DNA of 64,000 nt from JBGSYJ01 sp041748075 (GTDB lineage Bacteria > Acidobacteriota > Thermoanaerobaculia > Gp7-AA8): NCBI GenBank assembly GCA_041748075.1, contig JBGTDX010000116.1:1-64000 (forward strand). The letters run 5' to 3'. A program made the translations under genes and the position numbers. The notes beneath the pieces were generated by a model that did no database searches, was not told where the DNA came from, and saw only the letters and a list, made by a program, of their open reading frames with translations. Shown here in pieces: positions 28,124-36,951 of the stretch; positions within the stretch are counted from its first letter, which is position 1, and the number at the start of each line of letters is the position of its first letter.

Positions 28124-28204
28124 GTGTCATCCTGAGCGAAGCGAAGGATCATCTTGCGACGCCTGATCCCCGCAAGCAGATCTTTCGCTTCGCTCAGGAT
28201 GGCA
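28124..28204. repeat. interspersed palindromic element, copy 2
   Basis: Left arm with TCATCCTGAGCGAAGCGAAG, right arm its near reverse complement ending CGCTCAGGATGGCAC. It fills the 111-base gap between the convergent exchanger and ABC permease genes, where it could end transcription in both directions. Confidence 0.85.
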
Positions 28205-28221
28205 CTTCACGGCACGAAAAC

Positions 28222-29031
28222 TCACCGCCCTGTTCCGGCGGTAAGGCCTTCCACGATACGACGCTGAAACAGAAGTACGACGATGGCGACAGGCAGAGTC
28301 GCAATCGATGCGGCGGCGAGAATCTCACCCCAGGGAACCTGATACTGTCCCCGGAAAAGAGCGATGGCGACAGGCACAGTCTGTCGCTCGGCGCCGAGGG
28401 TGAACGACAGCGCGAAGAGAAACTCGTTCCAGCAGTAGATGAAGGTGAGGATCGCCGTGGTCGCGACCCCGGGCGCCGCGATCGGGAGCACGATCCGCGT
28501 GAGCAGCTGCCACTCCGTCGCGCCATCGGCAAGCGCCGCTTCCTCCATTTCCCGGGGCATCTGTCGGAAGTAGCCGGTCAGCAGCCAGATGGCGAGGGGA
28601 AGCGCGAAGCTTGCGTAGGGGAGTATCAGGCCTGGCAGCGTGTTGATGAGCCGCAGCTCGCGCAACAGCAGAAACAGCGGGCTGACGATCGCGATCTGCG
28701 GAAAGACCGAGACTCCGAGGATGGTCCCGAGAAGCAGGCGCCGGCCGGGGAAGGTGAAGCGAGCGAAAGCCCATGCAGCCGGAATGCCGAAGAGCAGCGC
28801 GAGAACCGTCGTCGACGCAGCTACGACAATCGAGTTCACGATCGGCGTCGCGAAGTCGCGGTTGGCAAACAGTGAGCGGTAGTGATCGGCGGTCAGTCTC
28901 GAAGGAAGAATGTTCTCGTCGAACATCTCACGCTCGGGCGTGAACGATGCTCCGAGACCCCACAGGAGCGGAGCGAGAACCCACGCAAGCAGCAGAAGCC
29001 TTACGAAGCTCATCAGGTTCGGACGTCTCAT
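28222..29031 (-). CDS. sugar ABC transporter permease (MalG-type)
   Basis: A 269-residue inner-membrane protein from MRRPNLMSFVRLLLLAWVL, six membrane helices. The start overlaps the previous permease stop (ATGA). The cytoplasmic EAA loop is EMEEAALADGATEWQLLTRIVLPIAAPGVAT with the conserved G, followed by LTFIYCWNEFLFALSF, typical of MalG/CUT1 carbohydrate permeases. It forms the channel with the MalF-type partner upstream. No ATP-binding subunit is encoded nearby, as is common for CUT1 importers that share one ATPase. Confidence 0.92.
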   Translation of the reverse strand: MRRPNLMSFVRLLLLAWVLAPLLWGLGASFTPEREMFDENILPSRLTADHYRSLFANRDFATPIVNSIVVAASTTVLALLFGIPAAWAFARFTFPGRRLLLGTILGVSVFPQIAIVSPLFLLLRELRLINTLPGLILPYASFALPLAIWLLTGYFRQMPREMEEAALADGATEWQLLTRIVLPIAAPGVATTAILTFIYCWNEFLFALSFTLGAERQTVPVAIALFRGQYQVPWGEILAAASIATLPVAIVVLLFQRRIVEGLTAGTGR

Positions 29032-29891
29032 CGCGCGAACCTCCGCACCACGATGATGCCGGCTCCGCCGGCGATCGCCGCGATCACGAACGAGATCACT
29101 GCAAGCGCTGACCCGTATCCGAACCTGAGGTTCTGGAACAGCATGTTGAAGGTGTAGAGCGCGAGCGGCTCGGTCGCGGTTCCCGGTCCACCGCCCGTCA
29201 GGACGTAAACGAGATCGAATACACGAAACGCATCGAGTACCCGGAAGACGACAGCGACCGCAATTGCGGGTGCGAGCAGCGGCAGGGTCAGCGCGCGAAA
29301 TGTTCTCCATCGTCCGGCGCCATCGATCGCGGCCGCCTCGTAGAGATCCTTCGGAATCTGCTGCAGCGCCGCCAGGAGCAGCAGGGCGACGAACGGCGTC
29401 GTTTTCCAGACATCGGCCAGAACGATCGGTACCCAGGCCATCCATGGATCAGCCAGCCATACCGGCGATGGCGCTCCCGCCTTCGTTGCCAGAAGCGAGA
29501 TCACGCCGCTTTCCGCATCGAACACGAAGCGCCACAACAGACCGGCGACGACGGTTGGCAGCGCCCAGGGGAGGATCGTTGCGGTCCTCAGAATCCCGCG
29601 GCCGCGGGTCATGCCGTTGAGCGCAAGGGCAGCGGCGAGTCCGAGCAGAATCTCGAGCGTTACGGTGGACAGAGTGAATACGATCGTGTGAGCGAGCGCC
29701 CCGGCGAACCGCTCATCCCCCGCAATGGCCGTGTAGTTGCCGATTCCCGCAAACGGTTTTCCGAGCCATGGAAGCCTCAGGTCGTGCCGGTGAAGCGACT
29801 CCCAGATCGAGAAGCCGAGTGGAAAGAGGGCGATGACTGCAATGAGACCAAGAGCGGGTGCGATCCAGAGATGAGGGCGTCCCCGTTTCAT
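29028..29891 (-). CDS. sugar ABC transporter permease (MalF-type)
   Basis: A 287-residue protein starting MKRGRPHLWIAPALGLIAVIALFPLGFSIWESL, six membrane helices. The EAA motif is LYEAAAIDGAGRWRTFRALTLPLLAPAIAV, typical of the CUT1 MalF/UgpA group. The start overlaps the stop of the solute-binding gene (ATGA) and its own stop overlaps the next permease start, so the three genes form a tightly coupled operon. Substrate cannot be read from sequence; the family handles maltose, trehalose, glycerol-3-phosphate and other sugars. Confidence 0.92.
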   Translation of the reverse strand: MKRGRPHLWIAPALGLIAVIALFPLGFSIWESLHRHDLRLPWLGKPFAGIGNYTAIAGDERFAGALAHTIVFTLSTVTLEILLGLAAALALNGMTRGRGILRTATILPWALPTVVAGLLWRFVFDAESGVISLLATKAGAPSPVWLADPWMAWVPIVLADVWKTTPFVALLLLAALQQIPKDLYEAAAIDGAGRWRTFRALTLPLLAPAIAVAVVFRVLDAFRVFDLVYVLTGGGPGTATEPLALYTFNMLFQNLRFGYGSALAVISFVIAAIAGGAGIIVVRRFAR

Positions 29892-31135
29892 TCCGACTTC
29901 CTCGCGAGCCCGGATCTCTCGAGGATTGAGTCGATCCGCCGCTCGGCTCGAAGGAGAGATTCGCGTGCAGGCGTCCCCCCGGTGAGCGCGCGATGCAGCT
30001 CGATCTGCAGCGCTTCGGAGATCTCGCTGTACACGGGACTCGACGGCCTGGCAACCGCGGAGGCGACGATGTCTCGTATGACCGTGGAGTCTGTCCCGAG
30101 CGCGCGGTCGAGCTCCGGTCTGCCGTACAGTGACAAGCGCGGAGGATACTGGCCCGTCGCGACTGCCCGTTCCAGCATCTGTTCGGGAGCCGTGAGGAAC
30201 GCGATCAGCTCCCACGCGAGATCGGGATATTCGCTCCATCGATTGATTGCGAGTTGTGCTCCTCCGAGTGTCGCTGAAGCGCGCCCGCCGATTCGTGCAG
30301 GCGGCATCGGAGAGACCGCGAAGCGGTTTGCGACCGCCGACTCTGCATCATCCTCCATCAGCGGCACGGCATAGGGCCAGTTCCGCATGAAGACGGCTCC
30401 GCCGTTTTGAAATGCAAATCGAGTTTCCTCTTCGTGCCAGGTGACGACTGCAGGAGGACTCACGCCGTTCGCTACCGCATCCTTCAACCAGGTGAGAGCC
30501 TCGATGCCTTCTGGTGAGGAGAGTGTCGGGCGTCCCTCCGCGTCGAAGATCGCTCCGCCGTGCGCCGCCAGAATCTCGACGAATACGGTGATGAGCCCTT
30601 CGTAACGGGCCCCCTGCCAGACGAATCCCGACGGGATCGACGCAGGCCTGCTGCGTGAGGCGTCCACGATGTCGGCGAGACTCTCCGGCTCCTCGGCAAC
30701 GATGTCCGACCTCCGGTAGAGCATGCCGACGTCGACGAACCATGGAATCGCGTAGATTTCCCGCTCCCACTGATTCGCCTCGATCGTTGCCGAAACGAAA
30801 TCCGACATATCCGAGAAACGGTCGCCGAGGGGGAGGATCCAGCCGGCGGCAGCGAGCTCCGGGGTCCACACGACGTCGAGCTGCAGCACATCGGGCTGCC
30901 CGAGACGCGCATTCAGCCATTGCACGTAGAGCTGGTGCCGCTGGGTTGCGTCGTCCGGGGTCTGCTGAATGCGAACCCGTACTCCCGGGCGCGCAGCCTC
31001 GAATCGCGCTACTTGCTTCTGAAGGATTGCGCCCTCGGCACCGACCGAGCTCGCCGAGATCGTAATCTCGTCCCGCTCAGCGGTCTCGCCGCAGGAGATC
31101 GCAACCAGGACGAACAGAAGGAGAACAGAGCGCAC
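29888..31135 (-). CDS. extracellular solute-binding lipoprotein of a sugar ABC importer
   Basis: A 415-residue lipoprotein with signal MRSVLLLFVLVAISCGETAE (lipobox AISC). The mature protein has the family 1 solute-binding pattern: ITISASSVGAEGAILQKQVARFEAARPGVRVRI, QPDVLQLDVVWTPELAAAGWILPL, IYAIPWFVDVGMLYRRSDI, FQNGGAVFMRNWPYAVPLM and LGGAQLAINRWSEYPDLAWELIAFL. This resembles the trehalose/maltose group (ThuE/LpqY). It is the first gene of the operon with the two permeases and gives the importer its specificity. Confidence 0.92.
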   Translation of the reverse strand: MRSVLLLFVLVAISCGETAERDEITISASSVGAEGAILQKQVARFEAARPGVRVRIQQTPDDATQRHQLYVQWLNARLGQPDVLQLDVVWTPELAAAGWILPLGDRFSDMSDFVSATIEANQWEREIYAIPWFVDVGMLYRRSDIVAEEPESLADIVDASRSRPASIPSGFVWQGARYEGLITVFVEILAAHGGAIFDAEGRPTLSSPEGIEALTWLKDAVANGVSPPAVVTWHEEETRFAFQNGGAVFMRNWPYAVPLMEDDAESAVANRFAVSPMPPARIGGRASATLGGAQLAINRWSEYPDLAWELIAFLTAPEQMLERAVATGQYPPRLSLYGRPELDRALGTDSTVIRDIVASAVARPSSPVYSEISEALQIELHRALTGGTPARESLLRAERRIDSILERSGLARKSE

Positions 31136-31507
31136 GGGTTCATTCTATGTGCTGACGATTCCGTGCTGACGATCCCCTGGCGCGAAATGACGGGTCATTG
31201 TGGCGGGGATGATCCAAGTGTCATCCTGAGCGAAGCGAAGGATCCCTTTCCTCGATGCGACATCGCAAATCTTCAGAGGATTCTTCGCTTCGCTCAGAAT
31301 GACACATGGGCCCGTTCGAGCAGCGAGGTTCATGAGAAGATGCGCGGGTTGGTGGAAAGGGCAAGGGATCTCGGGCGACGTACGTCGTCTCCTACCGACC
31401 GCGGGAGTCGAGCGTGCAGCCCGGCGGTCGCGACAGAACAGAGTTGCCAGATAGAATGCAAGTGTCATTGCCGAGCTCCGGGATGACGGACCGCGGAGGA
31501 TAACCGG
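31136..31507. other. divergent intergenic region containing palindromic element copy 3
   Basis: 372 bases between the solute-binding gene (minus) and yjbQ (plus). It holds palindromic element copy 3 at 31218-31305 and two short direct repeats of TGCTGACGAT near 31148-31172. A purine-rich AGGATAACCGG stretch before 31508 serves yjbQ. No protein-coding feature is evident. Confidence 0.55.
31218..31305. repeat. interspersed palindromic element, copy 3
   Basis: Left arm contains TCATCCTGAGCGAAGCGAAG and the right arm ends CTTCGCTCAGAATGACAC, a near reverse complement. About 88 bases long. This is the only copy that lies between divergent genes. Confidence 0.85.
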
Positions 31508-31900
31508 ATGAAGACAGCGTCATTTTCCATTCAAACGAAGGCACGGATCGAAGTTGTCTCGATCACCGACAAAGTAAATGATGCTCTCGGCGGTCTCGGG
31601 GCGTCAGAGGGGATCTGTACGGTCTACACGCCGCACACCACCGCTGCCGTCTCCATCAATGAAGACGCCGACCCCGATGTCCGAATCGATCTCGCACGCG
31701 CATTCGACAAGCTCGTGCCGGACGTCAGGTTCGATCATGCCGAGGGGAACTCGGGGGCACACCTTCTGTCCACGCTGGTCGGAGTCAGCCTGCAGGTTCC
31801 CTACTCCGAATCCCGCCTGGCTCTCGGGCGATGGCAGGGTGTCTATTTCCTCGAGTTCGACGGTCCTCGAGCGCGTGAGGTCCGGATCTACGTGCCCTGA
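31508..31900 (+). CDS. yjbQ: YjbQ family protein (secondary thiamine-phosphate synthase enzyme family)
   Basis: A 130-residue protein covering the whole UPF0047/YjbQ fold. Family motifs are GICTVYTPHTTAAVSINEDADPDVRIDL, HAEGNSGAHLLSTLVGVSLQVPY and LGRWQGVYFLEFDGPRAREV. The histidines of YTPHTTA and HAEGNSGAH form the metal-binding site in solved family structures. The annotated activity, weak thiamine-phosphate synthase, comes from complementation in E. coli and the true role is uncertain. It stands upstream of the zwf-type gene with a 110-base gap. Confidence 0.92.
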   Translation: MKTASFSIQTKARIEVVSITDKVNDALGGLGASEGICTVYTPHTTAAVSINEDADPDVRIDLARAFDKLVPDVRFDHAEGNSGAHLLSTLVGVSLQVPYSESRLALGRWQGVYFLEFDGPRAREVRIYVP

Positions 31901-32010
31901 GCGACATTGCTCCCAGGACGGCCCGAAATGATAGAGTACGTCTCATACCCGATCTGATCCGCAATGCCGCAATGCGCAGCTGAGATGAACGCGAGGGGAG
32001 ACTCGTATCC

Positions 32011-33993
32011 ATGTCTGACACAGCACACGTTTTCCATTCCCCTGGCATTGACTCCGCAGGTTCACCGCCTCTGAGCGAGCCCTGCGTGATGGTGATCTTC
32101 GGGGCCTCCGGCGATCTGACCAAGCGTCTTCTCGTACCGGCGCTCTACCACCTCGAATGCGACGGCCTGCTCTCGCCGAACTTCGCAGTGCTTGGCGTCG
32201 GACGGAGCGAGATGAGCGACGAGGAGTTTCGCGCCGGCATGGCGGGTGCGGACGACGGGCTTCCCGCATTCCACACGCGCAAAGAATACGACGAGGCTGC
32301 AGCGGAGGGTCTCATCAGCCGCTTCTATTTCACGCCGGCCAACATCGACGTCGAGGATTTCAGGCGATTGAAGGAGAGGGTCGCCGAGCTCGATGCGAAG
32401 CATGGAGTGGGCGGCAACGTCCTGTTCTACTTTGCGATGGCGCCTCGTTTTTTCGGGCCTCTGTGTGACACGCTCCATGCCGCGGGGTTTCAGGAAGGTC
32501 CCGGCTGGAAGCGGATCATCATCGAAAAGCCGTTCGGCACAGACCTCAACTCGGCACTCGACCTCAACGACAAGATCCTCGAGCACTGGAACGAAGAGCA
32601 GATCTACCGCGTGGATCACTACCTCGGGAAAGAGACTGTCCAGAACCTCCTGGCGTTTCGATTCTCCAACGGGATGTTCGAGCCGCTCTGGAACCGCGAC
32701 AACATCGACAACATTCAGTTCAACGTGGCGGAGTCGGTTGACGTCCAGGGTCGTGGCGGCTACTACGATCACTCGGGCGTGTTGCGCGACATGATGCAGA
32801 ACCACATGCTGCAGATGCTCGCCTATCTCTGCATGGAGCCGCCTTCGACGTTTCACTCGGATGCGATACGGAATGAAAAGGCGAAACTTCTTCAGTCCGT
32901 GCGCACCTATCGCCCCGAGGAAGTACCGGACCACGTGGTGCGTGGGCAGTACGGCCCCTCGTTCGATGCGGATGGAAACACCGAGAAGCCGGGATATCGC
33001 GATGAGAAAGATGTCGATCCATCGTCGAGCACCGAGACCTATCTGGCCGCCAGACTGTACATCGACAACTGGCGCTGGCAGGGAGTTCCGATTTATCTCC
33101 GCTCCGGAAAGGCGCTCTGGAAGCGTGGAACCGAGATCGTCGTGGAGTTCAGGAAAGCGCCCGAGGCAATTTTCCGTGGAACGGGAGTGGAGGAGCTCGA
33201 GCCGAACCGGCTCGTGTTTCACATCCAGCCTTTCCAGGGAATCGAGTTGAAGTTCCAGGCGAAGATCCCCGGCCCGACCGTCCGGCTTCAGAACGTCGAC
33301 ATGCGCTTCAGCTACGGCGAGTCGTTCAAGGCCTCGCGCTACACGGGCTATGAGGTGATGATCTACTCCTGTACGCGTGGAGATGCGACACTCTTTTCAC
33401 GGGGAGACCTGGTGGAGGCGGCGTGGCGGATCGCGCAGCCGATTCTCGATCACTGGAAGGAGAATCCGGCCGGCTCGCAGTTTCCGAACTACATGCGCTC
33501 TTCGTGGGGGCCTCCGGCGGCGCGCGAGTTGATCGAGCGGGATGGAAGGCGCTGGTTCGAGGTGGTCACCCCCGATGTCATCGAACGCACGCCGCTGTTC
33601 GCGGGAGCAGAGCCGCTTCTGCTGAATGCGGTCATTATGGCGTTGCATCCCACCTCCGCCGTTTCGGGGCAGACGCTCATTACGGCGGGCGATGCAGCCA
33701 AAGAGATGTTTCTCATCAGTCGCGGCGAGGCCGACGTGATCGACCGGGAGGGTCGCGTCGTGAAACAGCTCCGAGACGGCGACTTTTTCGGCGAAGTAGG
33801 GCTCCTCATGTCGGTTCCCCGCACTGCGACCGTGCGTGCGAGGACGCAGTGCGATCTTTTCGTCCTGAAACAGAGCGAGTTCTGCCGCATCCTTCGCGAG
33901 CATCCGCAGCTGGCCAAAACCATGACGCAGGTCGCGAAAGAACGGTACGACGTGTCCATCTCGAGTGCCGAGCTGATGAATCCAGCGAGCTGA
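32011..33993 (+). CDS. zwf: glucose-6-phosphate dehydrogenase fused to a C-terminal cyclic-nucleotide-binding domain
   Basis: A 660-residue protein; ordinary Zwf is about 490-515. The NAD(P) site is VIFGASGDLTKR at about 28-39 and the active site YRVDHYLGKETVQN at 199-212, with the EKPFGTDL motif upstream. The dehydrogenase part ends near MRSSWGPPAARELIERDGRRW. From about residue 526 a second domain follows: RTPLFAGAEPLLLNAVIMAL, GDAAKEMFLISRGEADVIDREG, then the phosphate-binding cassette FFGEVGLLMSVPRTATVRAR with Glu at about 595 and Arg at about 604. These are the residues that hold the cyclic nucleotide in CRP-type domains. It suggests direct allosteric control of the pentose-phosphate pathway entry by a cyclic nucleotide. 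There is no frameshift between the parts. Confidence 0.93.
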   Translation: MSDTAHVFHSPGIDSAGSPPLSEPCVMVIFGASGDLTKRLLVPALYHLECDGLLSPNFAVLGVGRSEMSDEEFRAGMAGADDGLPAFHTRKEYDEAAAEGLISRFYFTPANIDVEDFRRLKERVAELDAKHGVGGNVLFYFAMAPRFFGPLCDTLHAAGFQEGPGWKRIIIEKPFGTDLNSALDLNDKILEHWNEEQIYRVDHYLGKETVQNLLAFRFSNGMFEPLWNRDNIDNIQFNVAESVDVQGRGGYYDHSGVLRDMMQNHMLQMLAYLCMEPPSTFHSDAIRNEKAKLLQSVRTYRPEEVPDHVVRGQYGPSFDADGNTEKPGYRDEKDVDPSSSTETYLAARLYIDNWRWQGVPIYLRSGKALWKRGTEIVVEFRKAPEAIFRGTGVEELEPNRLVFHIQPFQGIELKFQAKIPGPTVRLQNVDMRFSYGESFKASRYTGYEVMIYSCTRGDATLFSRGDLVEAAWRIAQPILDHWKENPAGSQFPNYMRSSWGPPAARELIERDGRRWFEVVTPDVIERTPLFAGAEPLLLNAVIMALHPTSAVSGQTLITAGDAAKEMFLISRGEADVIDREGRVVKQLRDGDFFGEVGLLMSVPRTATVRARTQCDLFVLKQSEFCRILREHPQLAKTMTQVAKERYDVSISSAELMNPAS

Positions 33994-34224
33994 GCTGCGC
34001 GCGCTCGCCTGAACGCCGCTTTTCGGCGCTGCCGCGCCGTGCATCGATGTTCTCGAGCCTTCCGCGGAGACCTTCACGGATTGGTTCGAGAAGTGTTCGA
34101 AAAATGTAGAAATCCGGCAACGCTTCGAATAGACTCCGCCGCAATCACTCAGTACGACGAAAACCGCCTGCCGCCAGGGGCGCGGGTATGGATCGTCGAT
34201 TGTCCAAAATCAAGGAGGAGTTCC

Positions 34225-34662
34225 ATGCCGCGTTTTCTTCGCAATGTGCTGCTGCTGTCGAGCTGTCTGGCCCTTACGCTGCCCCTCATGGGTCAGGTTT
34301 ACAACACGCCGGAAACCGATGTGAAACAGGGACCGGCGGTGGTCCTCGAGAAGGACGCCGGTTCGTCAGGCATGCTCGTCGCGATCGATCCGGTCACCGG
34401 CGAGCTGCGCCAGCCGACGGCTGCAGAAGCTTCCGTCCTTTCAGCCGCTGAGAGTCAGAAGAAGGCGGCGAAGGGTGAGCTGCGGATGGTCACGCTCGCC
34501 GCGGGCGGCGTCATGATCGAGCTCGATGACAGCTTTCTCAACTACTCGGTCCTCAGAATTGGCGAGAACGGCCACTTCCACGCGTCCTGCGTTGGAGCTC
34601 ATGAAGTCGACACGATCCTGCGGCTTCCTGTTCGGGTTGCTCAGCCCCTGGAGGAGAAATGA
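34225..34662 (+). CDS. small secreted protein of unknown function
   Basis: A 145-residue protein with AAGGAGGAG ribosome-binding site at 34212-34220 and a signal peptide (MPRFLRNVLLLSSCLALTLPLMGQ). The mature part is short and polar: VVLEKDAGSSGMLVAIDPVTGELRQPTAAEASVL, then AAGGVMIELDDSFLNYSVLRIGENGHFHASCVGAHEVD. I do not recognise the family; proteins of this layout accompany secreted metalloproteases in related genomes as far as I recall. Its stop overlaps the ATG of the next gene (ATGA), so the two are translationally coupled. Confidence 0.78.
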   Translation: MPRFLRNVLLLSSCLALTLPLMGQVYNTPETDVKQGPAVVLEKDAGSSGMLVAIDPVTGELRQPTAAEASVLSAAESQKKAAKGELRMVTLAAGGVMIELDDSFLNYSVLRIGENGHFHASCVGAHEVDTILRLPVRVAQPLEEK

Positions 34663-36380
34663 CCATGAGAATGCGCACTCATTCATTCCGACTCGCTGCC
34701 ATGGCAGCTCTCCTCGCGCTGGCCGTCGTTCCGCTTTACGGCGCGGCGAACATTGTGATCATCAACAACAACGCCGCCGGAGTGGGCTTCAACGATCCCA
34801 CTCCCGCCGCTCCGATCGGCGGGAACACCGGAACGACGGTGGGTCAGCAGCGGCTGATTGCCTTTCAGCATGCCGCCGATCTCTGGGGCGCCAGCCTGGA
34901 CAGCAACGTTACGGTGTTCGTCCAGGCGCAGTTCGTCCCGCAGACCTGCACCGCCACGAGCGCCGTTCTCGGCAGCGCCGGGACGACGTTCATCTTCAGA
35001 GACTTCGGCTCCCTCGGCCTCTACCCCGGAGCCGAGTTCGCCGGAACGTGGTACCACTCAGCACTGGCTGACAAGCGAGCCGGCGCAGAGCTCAATCCTG
35101 GGTTTGCGGATATCAACACCAATTTCAATTCGAATCTGAATGGAAATCCAGCCTGTCTCGGAGGCCGTGGCTGGTACTACGGTCTCGATGCGAATAAAGG
35201 AAACAACCTCGACCTGATCGCCGTCGTTCTGCACGAACTGGCGCACGGCCTCGGCTTCTCACAGTTTGCGAATCTGAACACCGGTGCTAACTTGGGGGGG
35301 TTCACCGACATCTACGGACGCAGGTTGCTTGATCTGTCCAACGGTCTGACCTGGAACCAGATGACCAATGCCCAGCGTGCAGCTTCAGCGATCAATGCCC
35401 GCCGGGTCGTCTGGAGCGGGCCGGATGTGACTTCTCAGGTGCCGTTCGTTCTCACGCCGGGGACGCCGCTCCTTCGGGTGAATTCGCCGGCCGGAATCGC
35501 GGGGAACTACGCGGTGGGCGCCGCAGCATTCGGCCCGGCTCTGACCTCGACCGGCGTTACGGGGAACCTCGTTCTTGGCCTCGATGCGGCGGACGCAGCG
35601 GGTCCATCGACGACGGACGGATGTTCGCCTCTGAGCAACGGTGCGGCGGTCGCAGGGAACATCGCAGTTCTGGACCGCGGATCCTGCGGATTCACCATCA
35701 AGGTGAAGAATGCTCAAGACGCAGGCGCGATCGCGGTTGTGATCGCGAACAACGTGGCGGGAGGGCCCCCGGGTGGTCTGGGCGGCGCCGATCCGACCAT
35801 CGTCATCCCCTCGGTACTAATCACGCTCCCCGACGGCAACACGATCAAGGCGAATCTTCCCGGTGTCAATGCAACGCTCGGGATCGACACGTCAGTATTC
35901 GCCGGAGCCGACGCCGCCGGCCGTGCACTCATCAATGCTACGAATCCAGTGCAATCAGGCTCGTCGATCTCTCATTGGGATCCGATCGCATTTCGGAACC
36001 AGCTGATGGAACCGGCGATCAATGCCGACCTGACTCACAGCGTTCAGCCCCCTGAGGACCTGACGTTGCCCCTGTTCCGTGACATCGGCTGGTTCCCGGA
36101 CGCTGATCTCGACGGTCTTGCGGACGACGTGGACGCTTGCCCGAACTCGAACCTCGGTGCGACCGTCGCACTTGGCTCGTGCGATTCGGGCGTCACGAAC
36201 ACGCTTTTCCCCAACGGTTGCTCGATCATCGACAACATCAAGAATTGCCAGGTTGGAGCAAGAAATCACGGTCAGTTCTCGAGCTGCGCCACACAGTACG
36301 TGAATACCCTGGTGAACAACGGGACGATCACTCTTGCACAGAAGGACGCGATTCAGAGTTGCGTCGCTAAGTTCAAATAG
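34659..36380 (+). CDS. secreted PA-domain zinc metalloprotease
   Basis: A 573-residue protein; start at ATG 34659, or ATG 34665 which has similar context. After a signal peptide (about 9-29) the catalytic zinc motif LHELAHGLGF lies at 191-200 with Glu193 as general base. A PA (protease-associated) domain is inserted at about 290-415 (PLSNGAAVAGNIAVLDRGSCGFTIKVKNAQDAGAIAVVIANN). The frame then returns to ISHWDPIAFRNQLMEPAI and ends with a calcium-binding-like DADLDGLADDVDACP and a cysteine-containing tail. It probably digests external proteins. A strong terminator-like hairpin follows at 36406. Confidence 0.88.
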   Translation: MTMRMRTHSFRLAAMAALLALAVVPLYGAANIVIINNNAAGVGFNDPTPAAPIGGNTGTTVGQQRLIAFQHAADLWGASLDSNVTVFVQAQFVPQTCTATSAVLGSAGTTFIFRDFGSLGLYPGAEFAGTWYHSALADKRAGAELNPGFADINTNFNSNLNGNPACLGGRGWYYGLDANKGNNLDLIAVVLHELAHGLGFSQFANLNTGANLGGFTDIYGRRLLDLSNGLTWNQMTNAQRAASAINARRVVWSGPDVTSQVPFVLTPGTPLLRVNSPAGIAGNYAVGAAAFGPALTSTGVTGNLVLGLDAADAAGPSTTDGCSPLSNGAAVAGNIAVLDRGSCGFTIKVKNAQDAGAIAVVIANNVAGGPPGGLGGADPTIVIPSVLITLPDGNTIKANLPGVNATLGIDTSVFAGADAAGRALINATNPVQSGSSISHWDPIAFRNQLMEPAINADLTHSVQPPEDLTLPLFRDIGWFPDADLDGLADDVDACPNSNLGATVALGSCDSGVTNTLFPNGCSIIDNIKNCQVGARNHGQFSSCATQYVNTLVNNGTITLAQKDAIQSCVAKFK

Positions 36381-36405
36381 TAACCACGTAGTTCGAGTCG
36401 AAAGG

Positions 36406-36439
36406 CCCTCTCTCCGGTTCTGCCGGGGAGAGGGTTTTT
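36406..36439 (+). terminator. rho-independent terminator after the metalloprotease gene
   Basis: Stem arms CCCTCTCTCCGG (36406-36417) and CCGGGGAGAGGG (36423-36434) pair with a single G-T wobble around a five-base loop and are followed by five T residues. It lies 26 bases after the protease stop codon. Confidence 0.88.
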
Positions 36440-36486
36440 CGCTTCTCGCTCGGCTACTGGAATTGAAGCTTGATCAATCGATTGCT

Positions 36487-36870
36487 ATGTCGATGACCTT
36501 CACATTGCTCCGAGGTAGTTACGCTATCTGCCGTCTCGGTTCCTCGGACGAGATCCCGTCGTGGGCAGGAGGAAGCGAGTTCGCTTCGATCACGCGGACC
36601 CGGCTTGAGCTTTCCATCGTGTGCGACGAGGGCCTCGTGCCGTCCGAGGTTCGGGCTGAACGCGGATGGCGGTGTCTCGCACTGGCAGGGCCGATTCCGT
36701 TCGACCAGACCGGGATCGCCGCAGCATTCCTGAAGCCTCTGGCCGATGCGGAGGTCGGGGTGTTCGTCGTCTCGACGTATGACACCGATTACGTCCTGGT
36801 GAAGGCGGTGAAACTGGAGCTTGCCGTGAGCGCTCTGCGAGGGGCCGGGTACGAGGTGATCGAGGCGTGA
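36487..36870 (+). CDS. ACT domain-containing protein
   Basis: A 127-residue protein consisting of tandem ACT-like halves, as in the small stand-alone ACT proteins (PF13840-like). Signatures are LSIVCDEGLVPSEVRAERGWRCLALAGPIPFDQTGIAAAFLKPLADAEVGVFVVSTYDTDYVLVK and the closing helix LELAVSALRGAGYEVI. ACT domains bind amino acids and regulate enzymes; the partner here is not evident. A second in-frame ATG is six bases downstream. The gene is bracketed by hairpins on both sides, so it is probably monocistronic. Confidence 0.88.
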   Translation: MSMTFTLLRGSYAICRLGSSDEIPSWAGGSEFASITRTRLELSIVCDEGLVPSEVRAERGWRCLALAGPIPFDQTGIAAAFLKPLADAEVGVFVVSTYDTDYVLVKAVKLELAVSALRGAGYEVIEA

Positions 36871-36892
36871 TCGGCACGTAACCGCGCCGATT

Positions 36893-36922
36893 CCCCTCTC
36901 CCCGCCGCAGCGGGGAGAGGGG
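36893..36922. repeat. perfect 12-bp inverted repeat (CCCCTCTCCCCG type hairpin)
   Basis: Arms CCCCTCTCCCCG (36893-36904) and CGGGGAGAGGGG (36911-36922) are perfectly complementary around a six-base loop. No T-run follows on either strand, so it may be a rho-dependent or stabilising hairpin between the convergent ACT and minus-strand genes. Similar arms recur at 36406, 50092 and about 50252. Confidence 0.75.
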
Positions 36923-36951
36923 AGCCGTCCGCGAGGACATCGAAGAACGAA

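Noticed and set aside
33994..34224. CGCCGCTTTTCGGCG as a terminator after the G6PDH-cNMP gene
   Set aside because: The stem is only about five base pairs and the T residues lie in the loop, not after the stem.
36470..36490. TTGATCAA palindrome as an FNR site before the ACT gene
   Set aside because: FNR sites need a four-base spacer between TTGAT and ATCAA; here the halves overlap.
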